From Nitrogeniibacter aestuarii (lineage in GTDB: Bacteria; Pseudomonadota; Gammaproteobacteria; Burkholderiales; Rhodocyclaceae), in assembly GCF_017309585.1 (NCBI RefSeq), contig NZ_CP071321.1:3988001-4052000 (forward strand): 64,000 nucleotides of DNA. Reading direction: 5' to 3'. Shown here piece by piece: positions 23,491 through 32,792 of the stretch. A model generated the notes under the pieces. It ran no database searches. It was not told the DNA's origin and saw only the letters and a program-made list of their open reading frames with translations. Positions within the stretch are counted from its first letter, which is position 1. Every line of letters begins with the position of its first letter. The position numbers and the translations under genes were made by a program.

Positions 23491-23574
23491 GCGGCGCACA
23501 GCTCACACGACCCGCATCGCCCGTTTCCAGTACGCTGTGGCAGTGGCGCCCTGACACGTACTGGAAGACACCTC

Positions 23575-24057
23575 ATGATGCGACTGCTATGTACCCTCGC
23601 CCTGCTCCTGGCCACCAATCTGGTTCAGGCGGCCGACGCCAGCGCCTTCTTTGCCAGCGCACTGCCCGACCTCAGGAACCAGCCCATGCCCATGGCTCAG
23701 TTCAAGGGCAAACCGGTGGTGGTCAACTTCTGGGCCGAATGGTGCAAGCCATGCCGCAAGGAAATCCCCGAATTCGTCGCCCTTGCCGAGCGCGCTGGTG
23801 ACCGCCTGACCGTGGTGGGCGTCTCGCTGGACGACTACGCCGACGAATCCGCTGAATTCGCCAGCTCGCTGGGGATCAACTACCCACTGGCCTTCGCCGG
23901 CGCCGCCGATGGCATCGACCTGATGCGGGCACTGGGCAACGCGCAGGGCGGCATTCCCTTCACCGCCATCATCGACGCCCACGGCGAAGTGGTGTTCGCC
24001 AAGCTCGGTCTGATGAGCGCCGAGGATCTGGAAGCGGCCACGCGCGGCCTGTACTGA
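23575..24057 (+). CDS. TlpA/ResA-like periplasmic thiol-disulfide protein
   Basis: The 160-residue protein has a signal peptide (residues 1-19) and a thioredoxin fold with the active site Trp-Ala-Glu-Trp-Cys-Lys-Pro-Cys-Arg-Lys (about residues 53-62) and the cis-Pro in Gly-Gly-Ile-Pro-Phe-Thr. Proteins of this class keep apocytochrome cysteines reduced or donate reducing power in the periplasm. Its place 84 nt after nirE suggests a role in maturing the c-type cytochromes encoded nearby; that is inference. Confidence 0.88.
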   Translation: MMRLLCTLALLLATNLVQAADASAFFASALPDLRNQPMPMAQFKGKPVVVNFWAEWCKPCRKEIPEFVALAERAGDRLTVVGVSLDDYADESAEFASSLGINYPLAFAGAADGIDLMRALGNAQGGIPFTAIIDAHGEVVFAKLGLMSAEDLEAATRGLY

Positions 24058-24206
24058 AGTTGCGGCGGCGTAAACGCGCCGTTACGTTTCCCGTTGGACC
24101 CGCGCGACACTCGCGCCTATGCTGTTCGCATCCATTCGCATCGAACAGCCCGGCCCTGCGGGCGACGCAGGTCGATGCGCCCCATTGCCCGGACACCGCC
24201 GCCACC

Positions 24207-24932
24207 ATGCACGCCCATCACCGCACGCCCCGACACCCGTTCCATGCCCTGCTGCTGGCATCGTTTCTGATCACGACAACCCTCGCGACGCCCACAGCCC
24301 AGGCCTTCGACTTCGCCCCGCCACCGCCGCCGGTGTATCAGGGCCTGATCTTCCCCCTCTTTCCCAATGGCAAGACCATTCCGTTCAGCGGCCGTCGCAG
24401 CACCTCGTCCGACTCGAAAACGTCTCGGCCCGACACCCGCGCCACGGGCAAGGCCCAGGTGCAGCAAAACGCCCTCGCGCTCGCCGCCCGGCTGCCGAAC
24501 AACTACCGCGCGCAGATGAAAGACGTGTATGTCCAGTCCTTCGACGTCTTCACCCAGGTAGAGCAAAAGCTCAAGCTGCAGCGCGAAGATGTCGCCAACG
24601 GGCTGGCCGCGTTCATCGTCGGCAACTACATGGTGGCAAACAACGTGGAAGTGCCGGACGAGGACTTCGCCCGCGTGGTGCCCCAGGTGCGCAACGGCCT
24701 GCTCGCGAGCAAGCGATTCCAGACCCTGTCACCGGATCAGCGTCGCCAGCTCTACGAACAGACGGCGATGGTCGGCACCTTCATGGTCATCGCCCGCATG
24801 GCCTTCCGGAAGACCCCGAACCCACAGGCCGAAGCCTCGTTCCGGGAAACGGCACGCGCCAATCTCGCCGCCGTGCTGGACCGGCAAGCAGATCAACTGC
24901 GGGTGGATAGCGAAGGCCTGCACTTTCGCTGA
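24207..24932 (+). CDS. Exported hypothetical protein
   Basis: The 241-residue protein has a signal peptide (about residues 1-33, ending Ala-Gln-Ala-Phe), then a proline-rich stretch, a Ser/Thr-rich linker at 60-80, and a helical domain to the end with Val-Phe-Thr-Gln-Val-Glu-Gln-Lys-Leu. I do not recognise a named family. ATG 24207 is taken because it begins the signal peptide. Upstream in-frame codons look noncoding. It is probably periplasmic; function is unknown. Confidence 0.6.
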   Translation: MHAHHRTPRHPFHALLLASFLITTTLATPTAQAFDFAPPPPPVYQGLIFPLFPNGKTIPFSGRRSTSSDSKTSRPDTRATGKAQVQQNALALAARLPNNYRAQMKDVYVQSFDVFTQVEQKLKLQREDVANGLAAFIVGNYMVANNVEVPDEDFARVVPQVRNGLLASKRFQTLSPDQRRQLYEQTAMVGTFMVIARMAFRKTPNPQAEASFRETARANLAAVLDRQADQLRVDSEGLHFR

Positions 24933-25338
24933 GTGAGGCGACGGCCTTCGCGGCATTGTGTCGGATGTCCTCGACGACGAGACGGGACTCCTTCGCCTGC
25001 CAACGCATCTCAGCATCCGGGACACGAGGGCCCACACAAAATGGCGCAGAAGGTGAGCCGGTCGGGGGAATGTGCCCTCAAAACCGCGGGGCTGACTATG
25101 AGCCTCAGTGACGCCATTCGGCCAGGAGCAGCCGTTCAGTTGTGAGACTAAATATCCATTGGGCATTGCTCGCGATTGGCCGCAGAGGCAATATGGAACC
25201 CCATTTGGAATAACGCCCTTCGGCTCTTGTCCTATATGAGCTGTACTGGCAGGGCTGACGCCTAATATTTCCAATAGCGGTGACCTGCGTTCGGCAGACC
25301 TGCTACCTCAAACTTTGGGTGTGTTATAGGAGTCTCGC
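24933..25338. other. Gene-free interval before the second cassette region
   Basis: No convincing gene on either strand. Composition changes from GC-rich to mixed after about 25140. A GTTATAG core at 25323-25329, just before the next gene, resembles the right end of an attC site, but I could not find a matching left arm. Confidence 0.4.
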
Positions 25339-25848
25339 TTGCTCAGCCTAGACGATCCGCACTGGTCCGATCTTCAGCATGCATATGGCAGTGCCGGGGA
25401 CATCCCAGCGTTGTTGAGGAAACTCGCTGACCTTCCGTCGTCCGAGAACGACAAAGAGCCGTGGCATTCCATCTGGAGTTCCTTGGCGCATCAAGGCGAC
25501 GTTTACTCCGCTTCTTTCGCAGCAGTGCCTCACATTATTGAGGTTCTCGCCTCTGCTCCGTCGAGGGCGGACGTATCCTACTTTCAATTTCCGGCCTGGG
25601 TTGAAGTCTGCCGCGCCAAGACGGATGTCCCCATTCCCGAAAATCTTGCCCCAGACTATTTCGACTCGTTGTCCCGCTTGCCCACGCTTGTCGCTGCTGC
25701 ATCTTCGCGCCAGTGGGATGAAAGGCTTCTTCGTGTTGCGCTTTCAGCGGTCGCGGCAGCAAAGGGACAACCCGCAATTGCCAAAGCGGTTTTGGAGCTT
25801 TCGCCCGAGGTCGCTGGCAAGTTTATTGAGTGGTTTTATGAACGCTAA
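25339..25848 (+). CDS. Cassette-like hypothetical protein 6
   Basis: The 169-residue soluble protein is helical with repeated Ala/Leu-rich hairpins of HEAT-like appearance (His-Ile-Ile-Glu-Val-Leu-Ala-Ser-Ala). The family is unknown. It starts at TTG 25339 with AGGAG at 25329-25333; no in-frame ATG gives a comparable start. The gene ends 3 nt before an attC-like site and is less GC-rich than its neighbours. Confidence 0.55.
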   Translation: MLSLDDPHWSDLQHAYGSAGDIPALLRKLADLPSSENDKEPWHSIWSSLAHQGDVYSASFAAVPHIIEVLASAPSRADVSYFQFPAWVEVCRAKTDVPIPENLAPDYFDSLSRLPTLVAAASSRQWDERLLRVALSAVAAAKGQPAIAKAVLELSPEVAGKFIEWFYER

Positions 25849-25851
25849 GAG

Positions 25852-25917
25852 GCCCGACTACTCGGTAGAAATGGCACGCCGACCAGCTGCGCTTTCGTGC
25901 CGCCTAGCACGTTGGGC
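25852..25917 (+). repeat. attC-like site 4 (second locus)
   Basis: Outer cores GCCCGAC (25852-25858) and GTTGGGC (25911-25917) are near-complementary. Inner arms TAG..GGCACG and CGTGCC..CTA are complementary around a central loop. The 66-bp length and the position between two short genes fit an integron attC site. Confidence 0.6.
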
Positions 25918-25926
25918 CTCGGCATC

Positions 25927-26463
25927 ATGAGCCTCGACTTTTATGTGGCGCTGAATCGAAAGGATATCCCTTCTACTGACCAATGGGCTTCTGCGCTGCG
26001 AGACCATGGCTTCACTGTTCTCTTGGACCCTTCGCTCGACCCCTCAACTTCCTCCGGCTTCTGGCCATGCCCCGACTCAAACCAGGGGTTTGAGTACTCA
26101 GTGGCCCCACTTACCCGAGAAGAACTTTCAAACCTCGGGCTCTCTTCCAAGAATGAGGAGCGACTGCGGCATTTCGATTCGCTTGCGGTTTTGAGTTACA
26201 AAACCGAGGCTGACTTAGCCGTTACGCAACCTGCATCAGCAGTTCTTTCCAATATCTGCGGCGGCGTTCTGATCGAGGGAGAGTCCGGGGCATTCATTCC
26301 CGCCGACCAAGCGCTAGATTGGGCCAGGGGCGGGTATGAGCCGGCAAGCGAAACCAAAATGCAACCGCTTCTGGCCAAGAGACGAATATCGAGTGTCACT
26401 TTGATCAAGCTCGCACTTTTTATATGCATTGCGGGCTATTGGCTATACCGATGGGCAACTTAA
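25927..26463 (+). CDS. Cassette-like hypothetical protein 7 with C-terminal membrane segment
   Basis: The 178-residue protein starts 9 nt after an attC core (25911-25917). Most of it is soluble, and a hydrophobic segment at about residues 158-175 near the C-terminus suggests a tail anchor. No family is recognised. An in-frame ATG 30 nt upstream lies inside the attC site and is rejected. No attC is visible after the stop, so this would be the last cassette. Confidence 0.55.
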   Translation: MSLDFYVALNRKDIPSTDQWASALRDHGFTVLLDPSLDPSTSSGFWPCPDSNQGFEYSVAPLTREELSNLGLSSKNEERLRHFDSLAVLSYKTEADLAVTQPASAVLSNICGGVLIEGESGAFIPADQALDWARGGYEPASETKMQPLLAKRRISSVTLIKLALFICIAGYWLYRWAT

Positions 26464-26746
26464 TATTGGCCATCCTTGATGTCGCGAGCCTGACCCTTCT
26501 TCGTTTTCATACACTTCTTCATAGATTGCCTCATTCTTGGACTGCCCCAGGGTGATTCAGGGCCTTGGTCCGTGAAACGCTTTATGCGGTGGATCCAGTG
26601 GACGGCTTGCGACTGCCGGCATATCCAAACGTTCCGGCGTCTGCTTCGGGTCGGATGCAGCCGCCAAGAGCCCCCCAGCAGAACGAAGGGCGTCCCCGGA
26701 AGGCCTTCCGACAATTCGACCACTATCTGTGGCGAAGGCATCTCAC

Positions 26747-27655
26747 CTATCGTGCGCCCGGCACCGCCTCCACCGCGGCACTCATGAGGTGCTCCCTGAA
26801 TCTCTGCCAGGCGCCTTCACGCACATCATCCCGCCGCCACGCGGCCTCGAACTCGATCATGGCCGGTTGCCCGGCCTTGTCCACGATGGGCAGGGCGACG
26901 TCGCTGGTGGTGATGCTCGAGCGCGGCAGGATGGCCGCGGCGATGCCGAGCAGGGCCCAGTCCTGCAACACCTGATAGCTCATCGCCTCGCCCGAGTATT
27001 CGATCAATTTGCGCCGGTGGGCGCGGAACAGTTCGCGCGTGGCGCGGGCCAGGCCGCAGGTGTCGGGCACCATCACGAAGGTCTCGTCCGAAATGTCTGA
27101 AAGCCGCACCCCTTCGACGCTGGAACGCTCCATCGAGGGGCCGCCCCGGGGCACATACAGCAGCGGCTCGCGGTAGAGCGTGGCGGTGGTCCAGGTGCCG
27201 CGCTGCTGCCCGGCCACACCGATGACGACATCGAACTGGGTCTCGTCGAGCAGCCGGTACAGGTCACTCATGTTCATTTCGCTGAGCACCACATCGACGT
27301 CCGGATGCGCCATGCGGAAGGGTTCGACGATGCGCCCCAGCAGCGCGGGCCGCACCAGTGGCGAGGTGCCGATGCGGATGGTCTCGCGCGCCGGGCCGAG
27401 CAGCTCGCGCGCCTGACGGGTGAGCGACTGCTGCGCGCGCAGCACCTCTTCCATGGCCGGCAGGAGCTTTTCCCCATGCGCCGTGAGGCCGACGCGCCGC
27501 GTCGTGCGCTCGAACAATCGCACGCCCAGCTCCTGCTCTAGCTGCGCGATGGCGTTCGACAGGGTTGGCTGGGTCACACAGCACTCGGCCGCTGCCGCGG
27601 TGAAGGATCCGGCGCGTGCAACGGCGCAGGCGAAACGAAGCTGACTGAGATTCAT
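26747..27655 (-). CDS. LysR-family transcriptional regulator
   Basis: The 302-residue protein has an N-terminal winged helix (Gln-Leu-Arg-Phe-Ala-Cys-Ala-Val-Ala-x(2)-Gly-Ser-Phe, Gln-Pro-Thr-Leu-Ser-Asn-Ala-Ile, Leu-Phe-Glu-Arg-Thr at residues 5-55) and a periplasmic-binding-protein-like effector domain from about 90. It is divergent from an exported protein, PQQ-type protein and cupin run starting at 27804, which it likely controls from the 148-bp gap. The effector cannot be read from sequence. Confidence 0.9.
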   Translation of the reverse strand: MNLSQLRFACAVARAGSFTAAAAECCVTQPTLSNAIAQLEQELGVRLFERTTRRVGLTAHGEKLLPAMEEVLRAQQSLTRQARELLGPARETIRIGTSPLVRPALLGRIVEPFRMAHPDVDVVLSEMNMSDLYRLLDETQFDVVIGVAGQQRGTWTTATLYREPLLYVPRGGPSMERSSVEGVRLSDISDETFVMVPDTCGLARATRELFRAHRRKLIEYSGEAMSYQVLQDWALLGIAAAILPRSSITTSDVALPIVDKAGQPAMIEFEAAWRRDDVREGAWQRFREHLMSAAVEAVPGAR

Positions 27656-27803
27656 CCGCTATTTATAGACCATTTCAATAAATGACATGTGAAAGAAGAA
27701 TTTGTTGAGGGAAACAAGGACTCGTAGCCTTTGATCTGTCGGGACCGGCCTTGAATTGCGGCCCGCACAAAACCATCGCCCCAACTCTTTTCGGAGCATC
27801 ACC

Positions 27804-28160
27804 ATGTCCCAGTCACTGACAAAACGCCTCGCCCTCAGCGCTGCCCTGCTCGCCCTGCCCCTCTGGGCGCATGCCGGCGGAGCCTATCTGGAAATCACGC
27901 TGAAGGTCGATCCCAAGGACCGCCCGGCCGCCGGGGCCGTCTACACCAAGTATCGCCAGCCCTTCCTCGACCAGATTCCAGGCGCGACGTCCAAGGAGCT
28001 GCTGATCCGCGACGAGGACGTGCAAGTGCTGCACGGCTTTAAGACCAAGGAAGAAGCCACGGCCTACCTCGGCAGCGATCTGTTCACTCACGACGTGGTC
28101 AGCGAGCTCAAGCCGCTGCTCAAGGCCGACCCTGAAGTGCGCATCTACACCACCAACTGA
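27804..28160 (+). CDS. Small exported hypothetical protein
   Basis: The 118-residue protein has a signal peptide (residues 1-21, Ala-His-Ala). The mature region has an alpha-beta pattern with Leu-Glu-Ile-Thr-Leu-Lys-Val, Phe-Leu-Asp-Gln-Ile-Pro-Gly and Gly-Phe-Lys-Thr-Lys-Glu-Glu-Ala, resembling dimeric alpha-beta barrel (ABM/DUF1330-like) folds. That is a structural guess. ATG 27804 has GGAG 8 nt upstream. It is the first gene of the LysR-flanked run. Confidence 0.6.
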   Translation: MSQSLTKRLALSAALLALPLWAHAGGAYLEITLKVDPKDRPAAGAVYTKYRQPFLDQIPGATSKELLIRDEDVQVLHGFKTKEEATAYLGSDLFTHDVVSELKPLLKADPEVRIYTTN

Positions 28161-28206
28161 TTCCCCAGGCCCGGCGGTTTTCGGCCACCCCTCCAGGAGA
28201 AGAAGC

Positions 28207-30060
28207 ATGTCATATCGCCCCCGGCGCCGCAGTGCGGCGCTTGCGGCCATCCTTGCGATGGCTGCCCACGCCCCGTTCGCCATGGCGGACGATGCGGGCA
28301 ACTGGCCGGTGTATTCGGCCGACGCATTCAATACCAACTGGAACCGGAACGAGACGATCATTTCACCCCGTAACGTGGCACGACTGACGCGGGCCTGGAG
28401 CACATTCAACGACGCGCAATGGCGGCCGGAACCACCGCCCACCGGCTTCATCCTCGAGGACGCGCTGGACCTGCGCTTTCCGGCGTCGGTCGTCGGCGTG
28501 GTCGCCCCGCCGCTGGTGATCGACGGCACCATCTACTACATCGACAGCCTTGGCACCATGTTCGCGCGCAACGCGAGAACGGGCACCATCACGCACACCC
28601 GCCGGCACTGGACAACCACGCTGGTCGACCCTGATTTCACGGCGCAGACCCCACCAGTCGCCCCGGATCTGTATTACTCCGCGCCGGTGGTGGACGATGG
28701 CCTGATCTGGATTCACAGCTCCCTGAACGGCCGGCTTCACGCCATCCGGCAGATCGGTGGGCAGGAGATCGACTTCGACCCCGCCACACCGGGCATCCAG
28801 CCCTATGCCATCACCCCGGGGGAAATCCTGGCCTCCAACCTGGGGGAACCGGTGATCGTGACCACTCCGGTGGCCAACCCCGCCCTGCCCGGCCTGCGCA
28901 AACTCTTCATCACCGAGGTGAACGTCATCATCAATGACGCCGTGGAGCAGGGCGATCAGGTGGGATTCGTCGTCGCCATCGACATCACCGACCCGAGGCG
29001 CCCGGTCGAAGCCTGGCGCACCGCTACCATCGACATCGACCCACAGACCGGCAAGCGCTATGGTTCGGGCGTCTCGGCAGGTTCGGGCCTGGCGGTCGAC
29101 CGCGCACGGCACCTGATCTACGGCGGCACCGGACAGAACACCAGCCGCCCCTACCCGGGCTACCCCGATCCTGCTGCGGCCCCTGCCGGCTATGTGGACC
29201 GCAGCGACGCGATCTATGCCATCGATTACCGCACCGGCGCATTCGTCTGGGTCAATCAATTGCATGTGGGAGACGTGTTCGACCTCAACAATCCGACACC
29301 CGCCGGCCCGGGCTCGCCCCCGACCGACGCCGACGTGCTGTCACCGCCGGTGCTCTTCACCGCGCGCACGGCGGACGGTACCCGACGCGATCTGGTCGGC
29401 TGCGGCAGCAAGGGCGGCCTCTACCGGGTGGTCGACCGGGTCACCGGTGAAACGGTCTGGGAGCGCTGGATCAGCAAGCCTACCGGCCTGGGCGGCATTC
29501 AGGCAGGTTCAGCCTACGCGGACGGCGTTGTCTATGTCGCTGGCTTCGAAGGCATCGACGACGGCTTCTCGGACGCCAACTTCGACGCGCCGAACAGCCG
29601 CTTCCTGAACGCGTTCTTCGCCACCTTCAGCCCGGTCTTCTGGGCCGATGTGGAAGATGTGAGCGACGACGGGCTGGCCATCACCGGCATGCAGACCAAG
29701 GTCTACGCTCTGGATGCCGGCACCGGCGAGCCGTTGTGGTCGCCCCCGGACACCGGTCTCGACCATGTCGTGCTCAAGGCCGGCGCGGCCTTGCGCCATG
29801 TCTCGGTCGCCAATGGCCTGCTCTACGTCACCACCTCATCGGGCCAGCTCTTCGTGCTCAACGCCCGCAACGGGCGTCAGCTCTTCACGGACCAGACGCT
29901 GGATCTGAACCAGGAATTCCCGCTGGGTCTGGGCAAGCCGCATCACGCGAGCATGAACGCGGGCACCGTGATCAGCAACGGCATGGTCTACGTGCCCTAC
30001 GGCGCGCAGAACAATCCGTCCGGTGGCATGCTGGCGTACAAGATCGGCCCGCTGGAGTAA
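28207..30060 (+). CDS. Exported PQQ-type beta-propeller protein
   Basis: The 617-residue protein has a signal peptide (about 1-27, Ala-Met-Ala) and repeated PQQ-propeller blades, such as Ala-Leu-Asp-Ala-Gly-Thr-Gly-Glu-Pro-Leu-Trp and Ala-Arg-Thr-Gly-Thr. No CXXCH is present, so it is not a quinohemoprotein. It resembles PQQ-dependent alcohol dehydrogenase or polyvinyl-alcohol dehydrogenase scaffolds, but I cannot confirm PQQ and calcium ligands. Substrate is unknown. It is 46 nt after the preceding exported protein. Confidence 0.75.
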   Translation: MSYRPRRRSAALAAILAMAAHAPFAMADDAGNWPVYSADAFNTNWNRNETIISPRNVARLTRAWSTFNDAQWRPEPPPTGFILEDALDLRFPASVVGVVAPPLVIDGTIYYIDSLGTMFARNARTGTITHTRRHWTTTLVDPDFTAQTPPVAPDLYYSAPVVDDGLIWIHSSLNGRLHAIRQIGGQEIDFDPATPGIQPYAITPGEILASNLGEPVIVTTPVANPALPGLRKLFITEVNVIINDAVEQGDQVGFVVAIDITDPRRPVEAWRTATIDIDPQTGKRYGSGVSAGSGLAVDRARHLIYGGTGQNTSRPYPGYPDPAAAPAGYVDRSDAIYAIDYRTGAFVWVNQLHVGDVFDLNNPTPAGPGSPPTDADVLSPPVLFTARTADGTRRDLVGCGSKGGLYRVVDRVTGETVWERWISKPTGLGGIQAGSAYADGVVYVAGFEGIDDGFSDANFDAPNSRFLNAFFATFSPVFWADVEDVSDDGLAITGMQTKVYALDAGTGEPLWSPPDTGLDHVVLKAGAALRHVSVANGLLYVTTSSGQLFVLNARNGRQLFTDQTLDLNQEFPLGLGKPHHASMNAGTVISNGMVYVPYGAQNNPSGGMLAYKIGPLE

Positions 30061-30069
30061 GCGTTCGTC

Positions 30070-30108
30070 CTCCGTCAGATCAAGGCGATCCACCTTGATC
30101 TGACGGAG
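30070..30108. repeat. Perfect 16-bp inverted repeat
   Basis: CTCCGTCAGATCAAGG (30070-30085) is exactly complementary to 30093-30108 with a 7-nt loop. No T run follows on the plus strand. It could be a stable transcript hairpin limiting readthrough into the cupin gene, or a regulator site. Confidence 0.8.
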
Positions 30109-30156
30109 ACACGGTCAGAAGACCGCGCTGCGCGAGACCTTCGACAGGAGCATCCC

Positions 30157-30822
30157 ATGTCAATGAACATGAAGCTGAACGACGACATGACCGGGCGGGT
30201 CATCGTCGACACCGTCAGCACCCCCTGGGTCGAAAGCCCGACACCCGGCGTTCGCCGCCGCATGCTGGCTCGGCACGGCGGCGAGCAAGGCTTGGCGACC
30301 AGCATCGTGCGCTACGATCCGGGCGCACGCTTTCCCGAGCACGCCCATCCGGAAGGAGAAGAGATCTACGTGCTGAGCGGCTGCTTCGAGGACGAGCACG
30401 GGCGCTACCCCGCGGGCACCTATCTGCGTAACCCGCACGGTTCGACTCACACGCCGTTCAGCCAGACCGGCTGTGACTTGTTCGTGAAACTGCGCCAGTT
30501 GCCCGCCCATGCCACACGTTCAGTCGTCGCGCCTCCCGGCCCCGCGGACTGGCGACCGGGCCTGGTTCCCGGGCTGTCTGTGTTCAGTCTCGACGCGCAG
30601 GGGCCGGGGCACACCGCGCTGGTCCGCTGGTCGCCGGACACCCGTTTTCAGCGCCATTGGCACCACGGAGGCGAGGAAATCCTGGTGCTCGATGGCACAT
30701 TCGAAGACGAACATGGACGTTACCCCACCGGCACATGGATCCGCTCCCCGCACATGAGCACCCATGAGCCCTTCTCCCGCGAAGGCTGCCTCATCCTGGT
30801 GAAGGTCGGGCATCTGGCCTGA
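30157..30822 (+). CDS. Double cupin (ChrR-like) protein
   Basis: The 221-residue soluble protein is made of two ChrR-type cupin domains. Domain 1 has Glu-His-Ala-His-Pro-Glu-Gly-Glu-Glu-Ile (about 62-71). Domain 2 has Arg-His-Trp-His-His-Gly-Gly-Glu-Glu-Ile (about 167-176). Both end in a matching Phe-Glu-Asp-Glu-His-Gly-Arg-Tyr-Pro segment and a distal His. The His-x-His and Glu ligands suggest one metal per domain. ChrR is a zinc anti-sigma factor sensing singlet oxygen, but no sigma factor is adjacent here. The product may be an enzyme or sensor. Confidence 0.8.
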   Translation: MSMNMKLNDDMTGRVIVDTVSTPWVESPTPGVRRRMLARHGGEQGLATSIVRYDPGARFPEHAHPEGEEIYVLSGCFEDEHGRYPAGTYLRNPHGSTHTPFSQTGCDLFVKLRQLPAHATRSVVAPPGPADWRPGLVPGLSVFSLDAQGPGHTALVRWSPDTRFQRHWHHGGEEILVLDGTFEDEHGRYPTGTWIRSPHMSTHEPFSREGCLILVKVGHLA

Positions 30823-30931
30823 GTCCGCTGCTCGTGCGCGTGTGCACGGGGGCAGCAACGTACTGCCGCACTTCCAGGCGCCGCACCGCAGCCCCAAGTC
30901 ACGTCTGCGCGCCGGGGCTCATAATGGGCGC

Positions 30932-32716
30932 ATGCCAGACCAGACCCAAGCCCCGCTTCGCATCCCGCCCCTCACCGCCCTGTGGCCCTTCATGCGGCCC
31001 TACCGGGCACGCATCGCACTCGCCTTCGTGCTGCTATGCCTGGCGTCGGCCACCATCCTGCTGGTTCCGCTTGCGTTCAGGGATGTGGTCGATGCCGGCT
31101 TCGGCGCGCCCGCGCAGCCGCACGACACCCTGCTGGGCGGACTCGGCCTCAATGGCCAGTTTCTCGCCCTGTTCGGCATGGCCAGCTTCTGGGCGGCGAT
31201 GGTCGCTGCGCGCTACTACACCGTCTCGTGGATCGGTGAGCGCGTCAGCGCCGATCTGCGCGCAGCGGTCTATCGGCGGGTGCTGTCGCAGTCGCCGGAG
31301 TTCTTCGAAACCACCCAGACCGGCGAAGTGCTCTCCCGACTGACCGGCGACACCACGCTCATCCAGACCGTGGTGGGCAGCTCCGTCTCGCTCGGGCTGC
31401 GCAGCCTGTTTCAGTTCGTGGGCGGCATGATCATGCTCGCCGTCACCAGCTTTCATCTGTTTGCGCTCAACCTGGGGCTGATGGTCGTCCTGGCCCTGCC
31501 GATTTTCGGCATCGGCCGCAGCGTCAAGAAGCTCTCGCGCGAGTCACAGGACCGCATCGCCGACACCTCGGCCCTGGCGGGCGAAATCCTCAATGCCATG
31601 CCCACGGTGCAGGCGTACACCCAGGAACACCGAGAGGCCGAGCGTTTCACGCAACGCACCGAAACCAGCTTTGTCACGGCCATCCGCCGCACCCGGCTGC
31701 GCGCCCTCATGACCGCACTGATCATCGCTGCGGTGATGGGCATCATCGTGTTCGTGCTGTGGGTGGGTGCGCGCCAGGTCAATGAGGGCCTGCTCACCCA
31801 TGGCGAGCTGCTGTCGTTCGTGCTCTATGCCGCACTGGTGGCCGGCGGCGTCGGGACCCTGTCCGAGGTATGGGGCGAAGTCATGCGCGCGGGCGGCGCG
31901 GCCGAGCGCCTGCTTGAGCTGCTGCACGCGCAACCGGCCATTCGCGAAACCCCGCGGCTCACCCGCCCCGCCAGTGCGGCACCGGTCGGACTGAGCTTCG
32001 AGCATGTGAGCTTCAGCTATCCGGCACGCCCTGACACGCTGGCGCTGGATGACATCAGCCTGCAGGTGGGGGCCGGCGAGAGCGTGGCGCTGGTGGGCCC
32101 GTCGGGCGCCGGCAAGAGCACGCTCTTTCAGGCCCTGTTGCGCTTTTACGACATCTCCGCCGGCACCATCTGTATCGACGGGCAGGACATCCGCGACCTG
32201 AGCCTGCACGATCTGCGCCGCGATATCGCCATCGTGGCGCAGGACCCGGTCATCTTCTCGGCCAATACGCTCGAGAACATCCGCTACGGCCGCCCCGACG
32301 CCACCGACGACGAGGTCAAGGCGGCGGCCCGCGCTGCCTTTGCGGAGGAATTCATCGAGCGCCTGCCCGAGGGCTACCAGACCTTCCTGGGCGAGCGCGG
32401 CACCCGCCTGTCGGGCGGCCAGCGACAGCGCATCGCCATCGCCCGCGCCATCCTCAAGGGCGCGCCGGTGCTGCTGCTGGACGAGGCCACCAGTGCGCTC
32501 GATGCCGAGTCGGAAGTGCTGGTCCAGCGCGGACTCAAGGCCGCCATGCAGGGGCGCACCACCATGGTCATCGCCCATCGACTCGCCACCGTGCAGCAGG
32601 TCGATCGCATCGTGGTCATGGAGCATGGACGCATCGTCGAGATCGGTACGCCGGCCCAGTTGCGTCAGCAAGGCGGGCTCTACGCACGACTGGCGGCACT
32701 GCAACTGGAGGGCTGA
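30932..32716 (+). CDS. ABC exporter, fused permease and ATPase
   Basis: The 594-residue half-transporter has six membrane segments in about residues 20-305 and an ATPase domain from about 350. Walker A Gly-Pro-Ser-Gly-Ala-Gly-Lys-Ser-Thr, signature Leu-Ser-Gly-Gly-Gln-Arg-Gln-Arg and Walker B Leu-Leu-Leu-Leu-Asp-Glu-Ala-Thr are intact, with the switch His in Ile-Ala-His-Arg-Leu. It is of the MsbA/multidrug type. It works as a homodimer, or with a partner not encoded here. ATG 30932 is chosen over 30842 since the longer N-terminus is not conserved-looking. Substrate unknown. Confidence 0.9.
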   Translation: MPDQTQAPLRIPPLTALWPFMRPYRARIALAFVLLCLASATILLVPLAFRDVVDAGFGAPAQPHDTLLGGLGLNGQFLALFGMASFWAAMVAARYYTVSWIGERVSADLRAAVYRRVLSQSPEFFETTQTGEVLSRLTGDTTLIQTVVGSSVSLGLRSLFQFVGGMIMLAVTSFHLFALNLGLMVVLALPIFGIGRSVKKLSRESQDRIADTSALAGEILNAMPTVQAYTQEHREAERFTQRTETSFVTAIRRTRLRALMTALIIAAVMGIIVFVLWVGARQVNEGLLTHGELLSFVLYAALVAGGVGTLSEVWGEVMRAGGAAERLLELLHAQPAIRETPRLTRPASAAPVGLSFEHVSFSYPARPDTLALDDISLQVGAGESVALVGPSGAGKSTLFQALLRFYDISAGTICIDGQDIRDLSLHDLRRDIAIVAQDPVIFSANTLENIRYGRPDATDDEVKAAARAAFAEEFIERLPEGYQTFLGERGTRLSGGQRQRIAIARAILKGAPVLLLDEATSALDAESEVLVQRGLKAAMQGRTTMVIAHRLATVQQVDRIVVMEHGRIVEIGTPAQLRQQGGLYARLAALQLEG

Positions 32717-32792
32717 GCGAGCCACCCGTGAGCGGATTCAAGCTGCGACCGGCACGACTCGCCACGTCATCACACCACCGACGAGCCGCGAC

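Noticed and set aside
26460..26741. 93-codon minus-strand frame after the second cassette pair
   Set aside because: No start site, no recognisable family and biased composition; probably chance.
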